DNA from: Neoroseomonas soli
GTDB taxonomy: Bacteria; Pseudomonadota; Alphaproteobacteria; Acetobacterales; Acetobacteraceae
Assembly (NCBI RefSeq): GCF_018129065.1
Contig: NZ_JAAEDM010000003.1
Span: forward strand, 62,001 to 126,000
Length of the DNA: 64,000 bases
Reading direction: 5' to 3'
A program made the position numbers and the translations under genes. The notes beneath the pieces are model-generated. The model had not been told where the DNA came from and searched no databases. It worked only from the letters and a program-made list of their open reading frames with translations. The first letter of the stretch is position 1. Every line of letters begins with the position of its first letter. Shown here one piece after another: positions 51,349 to 60,511 of the stretch.

Positions 51349-51465
51349 CCCCGCGCCCGCTGCCGATGGGGAGGGGGGGATCGGATCTCTGGCGCCTTGG
51401 GGCGCCCCTCCGCGACGGGGGACACGCGGGGATTTTTCCCTCCCTAAAAATGGTGGAGTTCACGC

Positions 51466-52926
51466 ATGCAGCGAGCCTGGCCGGCCGATGCGGTCGAGCG
51501 GCGCCCGGTGGCCTCGCTGCTGCCCTACGCCCGCAATGCGCGCACCCACAGCGAGGCGCAGGTGGCGCAGATCGCCGCCGCCATCCGCGAATGGGGCTGG
51601 ACCGTGCCGGTGCTGGTGGACGAGGCCGGGCAACTGATCGCCGGCCACGGCCGTGTGCTGGCGGCGAAGGCCCTCGGCCTGCTCGACGTGCCGGCGATGG
51701 TGGCGCGCGGCTGGTCCGAGGCCGACAAGCGCGCCTACGCGCTGGCGGACAACAAGCTGACGCTCAATGCCGGTTGGGATGCCGACCTGCTCAAGGGGGA
51801 GCTGTTCGAGCTGCGCTCAGAGGGCTTCGACCTCGGGCTGATCGGCTTCGGCGCGGACGAGGTGGCGGGGCTGCTTGGCGATCTCGCGGATGTCGCGGCC
51901 GCGGATACGGGGGAGTTGGGGGACGCATCCGGCGGCGGTTCCGGCATCGGAGTTGGTGGTGACGCCGAGGGGGACGAGGATCCCGCCGACGCCGAGCCGG
52001 TGCCGCCGCGCCAGGCCGTCGCTCGCCCCGGCGATCTCTGGCTGCTGGGCGAGCATCACCTGCTCTGCGGCGACAGCACCGACCCCGCCTGCGTCGCCCG
52101 CGTGCTGGGCGGGGACCGCGCCGCGCTGCTCTTCACCAGCCCGCCCTATGGCAACCAGCGCGCCTACACCACCGGGGGCATTTCGGATTGGGATGCGCTG
52201 ATGCGGGGCGTGTTCCAGCACCTCCCCGCCATCCTCGCCGAGGACGGCCAGGCGTTGGTGAACCTCGGCCTGATCCATCGCGACGGGGAGTGGCAGCCCT
52301 ATTGGCAGGGCTGGGTGGAATGGATGCGCGCGCAGGGCTGGCGGCGGTTCGGGCTGTACGCCTGGGATCAGGGGCCAGGCCTGCCGGGAGACTGGAACGG
52401 CCGACTGGCGCCGGCCTTCGAGCTGGTGTTCCACTTCAACCGAAAGTCCCGCCAGCCGAACAAGATCATCCCCTGCAAATGGGCGGGGACGGAGAACAAG
52501 GGCAGCGGGCTGCGCGCCGCGGATGGCGAGGTGAAAGCCTACACTCATGCCGGCCTGCCGGTGCAGGAGATGCGCATCCCGGACAGCGTGCTGCGCATCA
52601 CTCGCCACAAGGGCCGGGGCATCGAGACTGAGCACCCGGCAGTGTTCCCGGTGGCACTACCGGAGCTCCTGCTGCAGAGCTACGCCAATCTGGGCGATGC
52701 GGTGTTCGAGCCCTTCGCTGGCTCCGGCACCACGATCCTGGCCGGGCAGCGCACGGGGCGGAAGGTCAGGGCGATCGAGCTCGCGCCGGCCTATGTCGAC
52801 CTTGCCATCGCCCGCTACCGGATGGTGTTCCCCGAGCTGAGGGTCACGCTGGACGGGGACGGCCGGGACTACGACGCCGTCGCCGCCGAGCGCGCTGCCG
52901 CGCAGGAGCCCGCCCGTGCAGCCTGA
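51466..52926 (+). CDS. ParB-domain DNA methyltransferase 1 (SPPY)
   Basis: 486 residues. The N-terminal ParB/sulfiredoxin domain (VASLLPYARNARTHSEAQVAQIAAAIREWGWTVPVLVDE, with LIAGHGRVLAAKALG) is followed by a linker and a type II adenine/cytosine-N4 methyltransferase with SPPYGNQR as motif IV and FEPFAGSGTT as motif I. SPPY is more usual in N4-cytosine enzymes. The phage may use it to protect its DNA from restriction. It is a diverged tandem copy of the next gene, which overlaps it by 11 bases. Confidence 0.9.
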   Translation: MQRAWPADAVERRPVASLLPYARNARTHSEAQVAQIAAAIREWGWTVPVLVDEAGQLIAGHGRVLAAKALGLLDVPAMVARGWSEADKRAYALADNKLTLNAGWDADLLKGELFELRSEGFDLGLIGFGADEVAGLLGDLADVAAADTGELGDASGGGSGIGVGGDAEGDEDPADAEPVPPRQAVARPGDLWLLGEHHLLCGDSTDPACVARVLGGDRAALLFTSPPYGNQRAYTTGGISDWDALMRGVFQHLPAILAEDGQALVNLGLIHRDGEWQPYWQGWVEWMRAQGWRRFGLYAWDQGPGLPGDWNGRLAPAFELVFHFNRKSRQPNKIIPCKWAGTENKGSGLRAADGEVKAYTHAGLPVQEMRIPDSVLRITRHKGRGIETEHPAVFPVALPELLLQSYANLGDAVFEPFAGSGTTILAGQRTGRKVRAIELAPAYVDLAIARYRMVFPELRVTLDGDGRDYDAVAAERAAAQEPARAA

Positions 52927-54178
52927 TCTGCGCGTGGAGATGCTGCCGACCGCGCTGCTGGCGCCCTATGCCGCGAATGCCCGGCAGCACCCGGAGGCGC
53001 AGGTGCAGCAGCTGGCCGCATCGATCCGCGAGTTCGGCTTCAACGTGCCGGTGCTGGTCGATGATGCGAGCGTGCTGATCGCCGGCCATGGCCGCGTGCT
53101 TGCGGCGAAGGCGCTCGGGCTTTCCTCCATCCCTGCGATCCGGCTCGGGCATCTGACCGAGGCGCAGGCCAAGGCCTATCGGCTGGCCGACAACCAGCTG
53201 GCGCTGAATTCCACCTGGGACGAGGGACTGCTGGCCGGTGAGTTGCGCGGCCTGCTCGACGCCGAGTTCGACCTTGGGCTGATCGGCTTCGATGCCTTAA
53301 CGCTGGATCGCCTGCTGGCCGGCCCCGCGGAGGACGAGACCGGCGGTTCCGATCCCGACGCGCCAGCGCCGGAGCCGCCATCCTTCCCCGTGTCACGCCC
53401 CGGCGATCTGTGGATCCTCGGCCGGCATCGGCTGCTGTGCGGTAATGCCACCAACGCGCAGGACGTCGCGCGGGTGCTCGACGGCGCGAAACCGCATCTG
53501 ATGGTCAGCGATCCGCCTTATGGGGTGGAGTACGACCCCTCCTGGCGGAACGAGGCCGGTGTGTCGTCCACCGCGCGCAGGGGGAAGGTCGCGAATGACG
53601 ACCGCGCCGACTGGCGGGAGGCCTGGGCGCTGTTCCCGGGCGACGTCGCCTATGTCTGGCACGCCGGCGTGCACGCCCGCACCGTCATCGACAGCCTCGG
53701 GGCCGCCGGCTTCCAGATCCGCAGCCAGATCATCTGGGCCAAGCCGCGCTTCGTGCTGGGGCGCGGCGACTACCACTGGCAGCACGAGCCCTGCCTCTAC
53801 GCGGTGCGCAAGGGTGCCACCGGCCACTGGCAGGGGGCGCGCGACCAGGCGACGCTGTGGTCGATCGGCTTCGGCGGCGACGAAGATGCCGAGACCATCC
53901 ACGGCACACAGAAGCCGGTCGAGTGCATGCGTCGGCCGGTCGTCAACAACAGCGCGGTCGGCGATGCGGTGTACGAACCCTTCGCGGGATCGGGCACCAC
54001 CATCATCGCCGCGGAGACCAGCGCGCGGCGCTGCTACGCGATGGAGATCGATCCTCGGTACGTCGATGTCGCCGTGCTGCGCTGGCAGGCCCTGACGGGC
54101 AAGGCGGCGGTGCTCGCAGGTGAGGATCGGACCTTCAAGGACATGGCCGCTGCACGCCACACGGCCGACGTGGCCTGA
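52916..54178 (+). CDS. ParB-domain DNA methyltransferase 2 (DPPY)
   Basis: 420 residues with a GTG start. Same plan as the gene before it: ParB domain (LLAPYAANARQHPEAQVQQLAASIREFGFNVPVLVDD), then the methyltransferase with DPPYGVEY as motif IV and YEPFAGSGTTIIAAE as motif I. DPPY suggests N6-adenine. THWQ-type recognition segments differ between the two, so they probably methylate different sites. Together they may give two modifications to the phage genome. Confidence 0.9.
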   Translation: MQPDLRVEMLPTALLAPYAANARQHPEAQVQQLAASIREFGFNVPVLVDDASVLIAGHGRVLAAKALGLSSIPAIRLGHLTEAQAKAYRLADNQLALNSTWDEGLLAGELRGLLDAEFDLGLIGFDALTLDRLLAGPAEDETGGSDPDAPAPEPPSFPVSRPGDLWILGRHRLLCGNATNAQDVARVLDGAKPHLMVSDPPYGVEYDPSWRNEAGVSSTARRGKVANDDRADWREAWALFPGDVAYVWHAGVHARTVIDSLGAAGFQIRSQIIWAKPRFVLGRGDYHWQHEPCLYAVRKGATGHWQGARDQATLWSIGFGGDEDAETIHGTQKPVECMRRPVVNNSAVGDAVYEPFAGSGTTIIAAETSARRCYAMEIDPRYVDVAVLRWQALTGKAAVLAGEDRTFKDMAAARHTADVA

Positions 54179-54228
54179 CCCGCGCTTTGGGCTCGGAGGC
54201 AGTGCGGCCCTGGGGTAGCCTCACGAAC

Positions 54229-54657
54229 ATGGTGGACCCCTTCGATCTCGAACGCTTCGTCCAGGCGCAGGAAGAGGTGATGCCCGCGGTCAGGCGCGAG
54301 CTGGCTGCGGGCGATAAGCAAACGCATTGGATGTGGTTCGTGTTTCCGCAGTTGCGTGCGCTCGGCCGGAGCGGGACCGCGCAGCGCTATGGAATCGCCT
54401 CGCTTGCCGAGGCGCGGGCCTATCTGGCGCATCCGCTCCTCGGACCACGGCTGGTGGACTGCACAAGGCTGGTGCTGGCCGTTGACGGACGCACTGTCCA
54501 TGAGATCTTCGGCAGTCCCGATGATCTGAAGTTCCGTTCGTCGATGACCCTGTTTGCCGCGGCCGATCCGGCGGCCACCGTCTTCACGGATGCCCTGGCG
54601 AAGTACTTCGGTGGGGCGCCGGATCCGCGCACCGTCGAGCTGCTGGCGCAGCCCTGA
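54229..54657 (+). CDS. DUF1810 family protein
   Basis: 142 residues starting MVDPFDLERFVQAQ, the family's conserved opening. THWMWFVFPQLRALGRSGTAQRYGIASLAEARAYLAHPLLG is diagnostic of DUF1810 (YfiA/calpastatin-like annotation in databases). The role is unknown. It may be a later acquisition, because DUF1810 is usually chromosomal. It follows the methyltransferases on the same strand. Confidence 0.85.
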   Translation: MVDPFDLERFVQAQEEVMPAVRRELAAGDKQTHWMWFVFPQLRALGRSGTAQRYGIASLAEARAYLAHPLLGPRLVDCTRLVLAVDGRTVHEIFGSPDDLKFRSSMTLFAAADPAATVFTDALAKYFGGAPDPRTVELLAQP

Positions 54658-54719
54658 CACAGCGACACCGCCGCCTGCACCGGCAGGCGGCGGTGCTCTG
54701 CTGCGATCCGGTCGCGACG

Positions 54720-55604
54720 TCAGTCGGTGACCGCGTAGACGCTGTAGGACCCGCGGGCACCTTCTTTGTTCGGCCCGACCTGGCGCACCCGCTCCAGCAC
54801 CGTGACCTCGATGCCCTTCTTCTTCAGCCCGGCGAAGAACCCGCGCACCGTGTGTTGCGCCCAGCCGGTGGCCTCGGCGACCTGCGCCACCGTCGCCCCC
54901 TCGGGGCGGCGCAGCAGGGCGAGCACTGCCTCCTGCTTCGTACCCTCGCGCGGCTTGGGCAGCGCGCCCGGCTCCCGTGGCGGACGACCCGGCTTCGTGG
55001 CGAGGGCGGCGCGCAGGGCATCGATCGCGGTCGGCAGGTCGGTGCGCATGTTCGCGTCGTCATCCCAGGCATCGAGGACGCGCTGCGCGGCGGCACGCAG
55101 GGTGGGGCTCGGCGTCGGGCGCGGGGTAGCGAGGGCCTGGTCCAGTAGGGCCAACTCCTCCGCCAGGGGCGCGCCCTGGGCCGGGTCGGCTGGCGCCGCG
55201 GGGGTGTCGTGCGCGGGCGCCTCCTCTTCGCCCGTCCGCGCCGTGTCGCCAACCGTGGCCGGCTCACCGTTCTCGTCCCCGTCGATGAGGCGGGGATCCA
55301 CCCCGTTGCGCTCATCCCGCGGGCGGGTGTCCTCGACTTCCTCCGTCTCGCCCGCCGGTTCGACGCCGATCGCGCGCAGTCCCGCGTCGGTGATGCGCAA
55401 CAGCCGGGTCCGGCCGTCGATCTGCCAGGCGTCCCGCGCGGCGTAGGCGCTCGCGTGCTCGTCGCGGACCAGCCCCTGCTTGATCAGGGACTTCGCCACC
55501 GTCTGCCGCGCCGCGGCCGGCAGTCGCTCGGGCGGGACGGCCAGCCGATCGTCGCGCTGGCTCCCCTGGCTGAGGATGATGCGCTGGGTGTCGGAGAGTT
55601 TCAT
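54720..55604 (-). CDS. DUF3489 domain protein
   Basis: 294 residues. CAGGAGCC precedes the ATG. The N-terminal 75 residues are a winged-helix-like part (LSDTQRIILSQGSQRDD…KSLIKQGLV). The middle is acidic and disordered. The C-terminus holds the DUF3489 domain GTKQEAVLALLRRPEGATVAQVAEATGWAQHTVRGFFAGLKKKG, a helix-turn-helix. It is probably a regulator. It runs against the late operon. Confidence 0.82.
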   Translation of the reverse strand: MKLSDTQRIILSQGSQRDDRLAVPPERLPAAARQTVAKSLIKQGLVRDEHASAYAARDAWQIDGRTRLLRITDAGLRAIGVEPAGETEEVEDTRPRDERNGVDPRLIDGDENGEPATVGDTARTGEEEAPAHDTPAAPADPAQGAPLAEELALLDQALATPRPTPSPTLRAAAQRVLDAWDDDANMRTDLPTAIDALRAALATKPGRPPREPGALPKPREGTKQEAVLALLRRPEGATVAQVAEATGWAQHTVRGFFAGLKKKGIEVTVLERVRQVGPNKEGARGSYSVYAVTD

Positions 55605-55699
55605 CGTCGGGCTCCTGGTTCGGCACCCGAGGCTCCGGGTGCTACCAGCCCGAGCCCCGCCGGCTCCTGCCGGGCGGGGCGGCGCGGGAGGGGCGCGCG

Positions 55700-55924
55700 C
55701 TATGCGGCGTGCTCACCGCGCTTGAAGTAGGCGTCGGTCACCCGGCGCATCTGCTCCGTGTAGAATTCGAGGTCGCCGACCTTGCCCCAGAGCACCGCCT
55801 CGGGATCGGCGCCGAAGTGGTCGGCGGACATGCGCTGCAGGTCGGCGAGCAGGGCATCGAACTCCGCCTTCTTCGCCAGGAAGGCAGCCAGGCTCCGCTG
55901 CTGGTTGGCTTCGCGCTTGGTCAT
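55700..55924 (-). CDS. Small hypothetical phage protein
   Basis: 74 residues (MTKREANQQRSLAAFLAKKAEF…). GGAGACC precedes the ATG. Helical; the second half reads MSADHFGADPEAVLWGKVGDLEFYTEQMRRVTDAYF. It pairs with the DUF3489 gene on the minus strand. Function unknown. Confidence 0.65.
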   Translation of the reverse strand: MTKREANQQRSLAAFLAKKAEFDALLADLQRMSADHFGADPEAVLWGKVGDLEFYTEQMRRVTDAYFKRGEHAA

Positions 55925-56090
55925 CGTGGTCTCCGTCCTCTGCGTCGCGTGACGGACCATTCGCGCTGAGCCGCGCCCGAGCCAAGCCAATCGCGTGCTC
56001 ATGATGTTGCTCAGTTCAGCGCGATCCGATCATCTCGTGACGCCGCGGCGCCACGCCACCAGGGAGCCGCGCATCGCGGCGCTGCACCCC

Positions 56091-56489
56091 ATGCCCCGCA
56101 AGCCCGGCCGCCCGGCCTACGTTCCCACCGAGAAGGACCGCGCCACCGTCAAGACGATGTCCGCCTTCGGCATCCCGGACTACGAGATCGCCCGCGTGAT
56201 CGCGCTCGACCCCAAGACGCTGCGCAAGCACTTCTGGACCGAGCTCGAGGTCGGCCATGTCGAGGCCAACGCGAAGGTCGCCGCCTCCCTGTTCAAGAAG
56301 GCGACCGGCGACGGCCGCGAGGCAGTGGTGGCGGCGATCTTCTGGCTGAAGTGCCGCGCCGGCTGGCGCGAGCGTCCCGCCACGGATGATCTCGGCAAGA
56401 AGGAGCAGCGCGCCCTCGAGGCGGAGACCGCCGAGCGCGGTACCTCATGGGAGAGCCTGCTCGAACCGGCGAGCATCCGGCTGCAGTGA
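56091..56489 (+). CDS. Terminase small subunit-like protein
   Basis: 132 residues from MPRKPGRPAYV. Residues 8-50 are a helix-turn-helix (DRATVKTMSAFGIPDYEIARVIALDPKTLRKHF). The rest is helical (VAASLFKKATGDGREAVVAAIFWLKCRAGWRE), as in small subunits that bind the phage pac/cos site. The stop overlaps the large-subunit start (GTGA), which supports the role. Confidence 0.78.
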   Translation: MPRKPGRPAYVPTEKDRATVKTMSAFGIPDYEIARVIALDPKTLRKHFWTELEVGHVEANAKVAASLFKKATGDGREAVVAAIFWLKCRAGWRERPATDDLGKKEQRALEAETAERGTSWESLLEPASIRLQ

Positions 56490-58126
56490 CGGCTTGGTCG
56501 CTGGCCTGCCCCGATTGGATCGCACGGATCCAGGCCGGCAGGACGCTCGTGCCTGACCTGCCCCTGCTCAAGGGCGAGGCCGAGCGGGCGGTCACCATCT
56601 TCAATCGGCTGCGGTTGCCGGATGTGCCGGGCCGGCCGCCGCTATCCACCGCCGGTGGCGATTGGCAGCGCGACATCGTCCGCGCGCTGTTCGGCTCCTG
56701 GGACGGCACCGAGCGGCACATCCGCGAGATCTTCGCCCTGGTTCCCAAGAAGAACGCCAAGACCACCGCCGGCGCGGCGATCATGGTGACCGCCCTGCTA
56801 ATGAACCGCCGCCCGCGGGCCGAGTTCATCATCGTCGCGCCAACGCAGGACGTCTCCGATCTCGCCTATCGCCAGGCGGTCGGCATGATCGAGGCCGACG
56901 CTGTGCTGGCGGCGAAGTTCCATGTGCAGGAACACCTCAAGCGCATCACCTACCGGCCGACCAACGCCTTCCTCAAGGTGAAGTCCTTCGATCCGAAGAT
57001 CGTTACCGGCACCAAGCCGGCGGGGATCCTGCTCGATGAGCTGCATGTCATTGCCGAGGCGCCGGACGCTGACCGGGTCATCGGCCAGATCCGCGGCGGG
57101 CTGATCTCCCAGCCTGAGGGGTTCCTGATCACCATCACCACCCAGTCGGAGCGCCCGCCCTCCGGCGTGTTTCGCGCCGAGCTGATGAAGGCCAGAAAGG
57201 TGCGGGACGGCATCCTGCAGGCGCCGATCCTGCCGGTGCTCTACGAGTTCCCGCCCGAGGTCGAATGGAGGGACCCGGCCAATTGGAAGATGGTCACGCC
57301 GAATGATGGCCGCTCCATCACCGTCGCGCGCCTGATCCCCGACTATCGCGCCGCGGTCGAGGCCGGAGAGGAGGAGCTCCGACGCTGGGCGTCACAGCAC
57401 CTCAACGTCGAGATCGGCCTCGCGCTGCTGTCGGATGCCTGGGCCGGCGCCGAGCATTGGGAGCCGCAGGCGGATCCCGATTTGACTCTGGATCAGCTGC
57501 TGCGCCGCGCCGACGTCGTCACCATTGGCATCGATGGTGGCGGGCTGGACGACCTGCTCGGCCTGTCGGTGATCGGCCGCGATGCCATCACGCGCGACTG
57601 GCTGCTGTGGTCGCGCGCCTGGGCGCATCCGGTGGTGCTGGAGCGGCGGAAGTCGGAGGCGGCCCGGCTGACGGACTTCGCCCGCGACGGCGACCTGCGC
57701 ATCGTTGGGCGCCTCGGCGAGGATTTGGAGGAAGTCGCTGACCTGGTCGCCGACATCGATCGCGCCGGGCTGCTGCACGCCGTGGGTCTGGACCCGGTGG
57801 GCATCGGCGGCATCGTCGATGCGATGGCCGAGCGGCACATCACGGGCGATCGGGTCGTCGGCATCCCACAGGGCTGGCGGATCAGTGGCGCGATCAAGAC
57901 GCTGGAGCGCAAGCTGGCCGACGGGACGCTGTGGCATCCCGGCCAGGCGCTGATGGCGTGGTGCGTCGGCAATGCGCGGGTCGAGCCGCGCGGCAACGCG
58001 ATCACCATCACCAAGCAGGCGGCGGGCAAGGCGAAGATCGACCCGCTGGTGGCGGCGTTCAATGCAGCGGAGTTGATGTCGCGGAACCCGGAGGCGCGGT
58101 CGGCGCCGGCCGTCTTCGTGATTTGA
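56486..58126 (+). CDS. Terminase large subunit
   Basis: ATP-driven DNA packaging motor and nuclease, 546 residues from the GTG that overlaps the previous stop. The ATPase has a Walker A-like LVPKKNAKTT (about 85-94) and Walker B ILLDELH (about 181-187). The nuclease domain starts near 347 with IGIDGGGLDDLLGLSV. It is of the HK97/phage terminase_1 type. The ATG at 56447, inside the small-subunit gene, is an alternative start. An unrelated AIPR gene follows on the opposite strand before the portal gene. Confidence 0.93.
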   Translation: MTAWSLACPDWIARIQAGRTLVPDLPLLKGEAERAVTIFNRLRLPDVPGRPPLSTAGGDWQRDIVRALFGSWDGTERHIREIFALVPKKNAKTTAGAAIMVTALLMNRRPRAEFIIVAPTQDVSDLAYRQAVGMIEADAVLAAKFHVQEHLKRITYRPTNAFLKVKSFDPKIVTGTKPAGILLDELHVIAEAPDADRVIGQIRGGLISQPEGFLITITTQSERPPSGVFRAELMKARKVRDGILQAPILPVLYEFPPEVEWRDPANWKMVTPNDGRSITVARLIPDYRAAVEAGEEELRRWASQHLNVEIGLALLSDAWAGAEHWEPQADPDLTLDQLLRRADVVTIGIDGGGLDDLLGLSVIGRDAITRDWLLWSRAWAHPVVLERRKSEAARLTDFARDGDLRIVGRLGEDLEEVADLVADIDRAGLLHAVGLDPVGIGGIVDAMAERHITGDRVVGIPQGWRISGAIKTLERKLADGTLWHPGQALMAWCVGNARVEPRGNAITITKQAAGKAKIDPLVAAFNAAELMSRNPEARSAPAVFVI

Positions 58127-58337
58127 TCGCGGTAGACCGCTTTGCGCGGTCTGCCGACGTTCGCGCCGCGTTTGCTGTCGCGTACGGCTGCTCTCGCAGC
58201 AACGGTCTTAGCTGGGTCATCCCCGCTACTTGGTTGTGCTGCCCGAACTCCTGAGCGGCAAGGCTACCGTCCGGATCCGAAGTCGGGCAGCCCAGCGCCG
58301 GCACGGCGGGTAGGCCGCCGTGCTCCGTCCCCTCCCA

Positions 58338-60026
58338 CTAAGGCGAAGGCATCTCCCGGCTAACCGCCGCCAGCTTCGCTTGGTTCTTGAACAATTGAGC
58401 CAGATAAGCGCCGGGATACAATCTGTTAGCAGCCTCTGCAGTGGCCGCGACGGCGCGCGCGACGAGCGCGAAAACGTCCTGTTCCGATGGGATCGGGTAG
58501 GGCGCGCCCACGCCAGAGGACAGCGGAAGTGAGCGATACACGTGGTGTGCGATAAAGCGGTTGCCGTGGACGGCGAACCCTCGATCTCGGCCGTCAAGGG
58601 TCGATTGAAGGGTCTGTAGAGCGGAATCGATCATGCGCATCACGCGAACATGCCGCCAGAGCAGCGTGCTCGACGTGCCCGCGTTGAACAGCGCCTTGTA
58701 GGGCGCCTTCTCAGTGTTGTCCCACAGCCTTCCAATCTCGCGCTTCGCCTGCGTGGACATGGCGAGGTCGGCGCTCGCACATGCGAGGGCGACGGTCGCC
58801 TCCTCGAGATCGAAGGTGGTAGCGTTCCTAACCACCGCCTCGCCCGACTTGAAGTGATAGAGGACGCCCTCCAACCCCAATTCCATGCGGAGCCGCTCCT
58901 GCTCGGGATCGAGGGCCACGAAATCCCGCCGCGTGATCTGGTTCTGCGTGTTAGTAGCTTTCGTGATCGCAGCGGAAAGCGCCTGCCCCTCCGGCCCGTC
59001 CACCGAAATGAAGCGCGCCTGCACCCGAGCCCTCTGCACAGCTGCAGGGTTCTTACCGTGAGCCGTGGCGATGGAACCGGCCGTCTGGGCGCCGTTAACG
59101 ATGGCCGCCCCGTGGCAGACGATGAACACGGTTTTCCCTGCGCCCGCGGAGAGCCGCCGCTCGATGCGCTGGCACACGACCGTGAGGCCGTTGTTGTAGT
59201 GCCAGAAGTGTTCCGGCTCGTTGAGCAGCGTGTTGAGCAGGCCAGAGTTCACGTCCATGTCTGTCCCAAGGAAGCGCCGGATGTTGGGTTCGACAAGCTG
59301 CGGGTAATGCTTGGACCACCAGCCCGCGACATGCTCGGCCTCTACCTGCCCATAGACAGCGAATGGCCCTTCCACCTGCCCATACTCGTGGAGCAGAACT
59401 TCCAACGCGATGGGCTCGCCCCGCGTGCCCTGCACCACCATCCCGTAGATGTCGCTCTGCCGCAGCACTCTGAGGGACAGGAGGTCCTCTGCTGCCTCAT
59501 CCTTCCAGTCGTTGAACTTGCTGAGGCATTCATCAAGCACCCGCTCCGGCTCGGGGGCGAGCGGCTCCTGTCCCGTATAGATGGGCACGAGAACGTAGCT
59601 GGCTTTGTCCGCGAGCATGGCCTCTTCGACCATCGCCATTTTGGCCTTTGCTTTGTCGTTGAAGCTTTCAGCACGCTGGTCGACTAGATCGCGGAAGCCC
59701 TGCACGAGCTTCGACGCGTCGGCAACGTCGAGCGACCCGTGCCCGTCGCCAAACCATTTGGCCTGCACGATGTAGAGGGTGCGGGTGGCGCGGTCGTAGT
59801 GCAGGGCGTCCACCCCGTTGTCCCCGGCCCCATCCGTGACTGCCGCCGCTGCGTGCTCGGGTTCGAGACCAGCCAGTTGTGCGACAGCGAAAGCCGCCAA
59901 GGCGCGCGACAGCAGCACCTTCTCGCGGTCGGCTTCCTGCAGGTTGGCCACGTCGCGAAGGTCGATCAGGCCCTTGTAGCTGCGGAGAAGGAAACCCTTG
60001 ATCTGGTTTACGTGCAGGAGGCTCAT
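58338..60026 (-). CDS. AIPR-family abortive phage infection protein
   Basis: 562 residues. The N-terminal domain has GDNGVDAL (D73) and YIVQAKW (Q88, K90), a Mrr-like PD-(D/E)XK pattern. The AIPR core has NIRRFLGTDMDVNSGLLNTL, FWHYNNGLTVVCQRI and AAIVNGAQTAGSIATA, and TKATNTQNQITRRDF follows. AIPR proteins give resistance to phages, probably by nucleic-acid attack. It lies on the minus strand between terminase and portal, in a lower-GC stretch, and does not belong to the packaging operon, so it is defence cargo of the prophage. Confidence 0.88.
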   Translation of the reverse strand: MSLLHVNQIKGFLLRSYKGLIDLRDVANLQEADREKVLLSRALAAFAVAQLAGLEPEHAAAAVTDGAGDNGVDALHYDRATRTLYIVQAKWFGDGHGSLDVADASKLVQGFRDLVDQRAESFNDKAKAKMAMVEEAMLADKASYVLVPIYTGQEPLAPEPERVLDECLSKFNDWKDEAAEDLLSLRVLRQSDIYGMVVQGTRGEPIALEVLLHEYGQVEGPFAVYGQVEAEHVAGWWSKHYPQLVEPNIRRFLGTDMDVNSGLLNTLLNEPEHFWHYNNGLTVVCQRIERRLSAGAGKTVFIVCHGAAIVNGAQTAGSIATAHGKNPAAVQRARVQARFISVDGPEGQALSAAITKATNTQNQITRRDFVALDPEQERLRMELGLEGVLYHFKSGEAVVRNATTFDLEEATVALACASADLAMSTQAKREIGRLWDNTEKAPYKALFNAGTSSTLLWRHVRVMRMIDSALQTLQSTLDGRDRGFAVHGNRFIAHHVYRSLPLSSGVGAPYPIPSEQDVFALVARAVAATAEAANRLYPGAYLAQLFKNQAKLAAVSREMPSP

Positions 60027-60511
60027 TTCGATCTCGGACGGCGGTGTGCACGCTTAGAATAGCAGGCCGCCGACGCCCGCACACGGTAGCGGGCAGACGC
60101 CTTCCCTCCAGGGGTTAAGTCTTTGGACCGTGAGCGGCGATGGCTGCGACCTTCTCCGCTAGGTGAGGCCTCCGGTGGCAGAGAGGGCACAGCACGGCGA
60201 GGTCGTCCAGAGTCGTGTCGCTGTACCTCGGGAAGCGGCGCACGGTCATGCGCCTCGCGCCTCGCGCCGCGCTCGATCTCGAACCGCGCGCCCCTGTGGG
60301 CGGGGCACCAGCGTCGGCACCTCCCGACGGACCAGAAACTGCCGGCACGGCGGAGGTTGGGAGTCCGCTCTGGGTCGTAAGCGGCCCCTGCTGAGCGGCT
60401 TACCCGGCCAGGACTGGCCGTTCACGTCACCGCGTAAATGGGGCATGGCATGTCGCATGAACTTTGCCGGACTGATTCCGGCTCGGGCACCGACGCGCGT
60501 ACCCCTCACTG
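60027..60511. other. Stretch between the AIPR gene and the portal gene, mostly gene-less
   Basis: About 485 bases. Apart from the HNH remnant at 60115-60249 I see no gene. It is likely the left-over junction from insertion of the AIPR gene. The open frames that enter the portal gene are not in its frame. Confidence 0.4.
60115..60249 (-). pseudogene. HNH endonuclease remnant
   Basis: 44 residues (MTVRRFPRYSDTTLDDLAVL…). The block VRRFPRYSDTTLDDLAVLCPLCHRRPHL is the end of an HNH domain (N/D-D-L-x-V-L-C-xx-CH), but the first Cys pair and His are missing. An upstream frame on the same strand reads CRQFLVRREVPTLVPRP and may be more of the broken gene. HNH genes commonly sit beside AIPR or terminase genes. 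Confidence 0.35.

Noticed and set aside
51349-51465. A gene between the HNH gene and the first methyltransferase
   Set aside because: Only 117 bases, with a GGCGCC-TTGG-GGCGCC hairpin and a T/A-rich stretch; more likely a regulatory or terminator gap.
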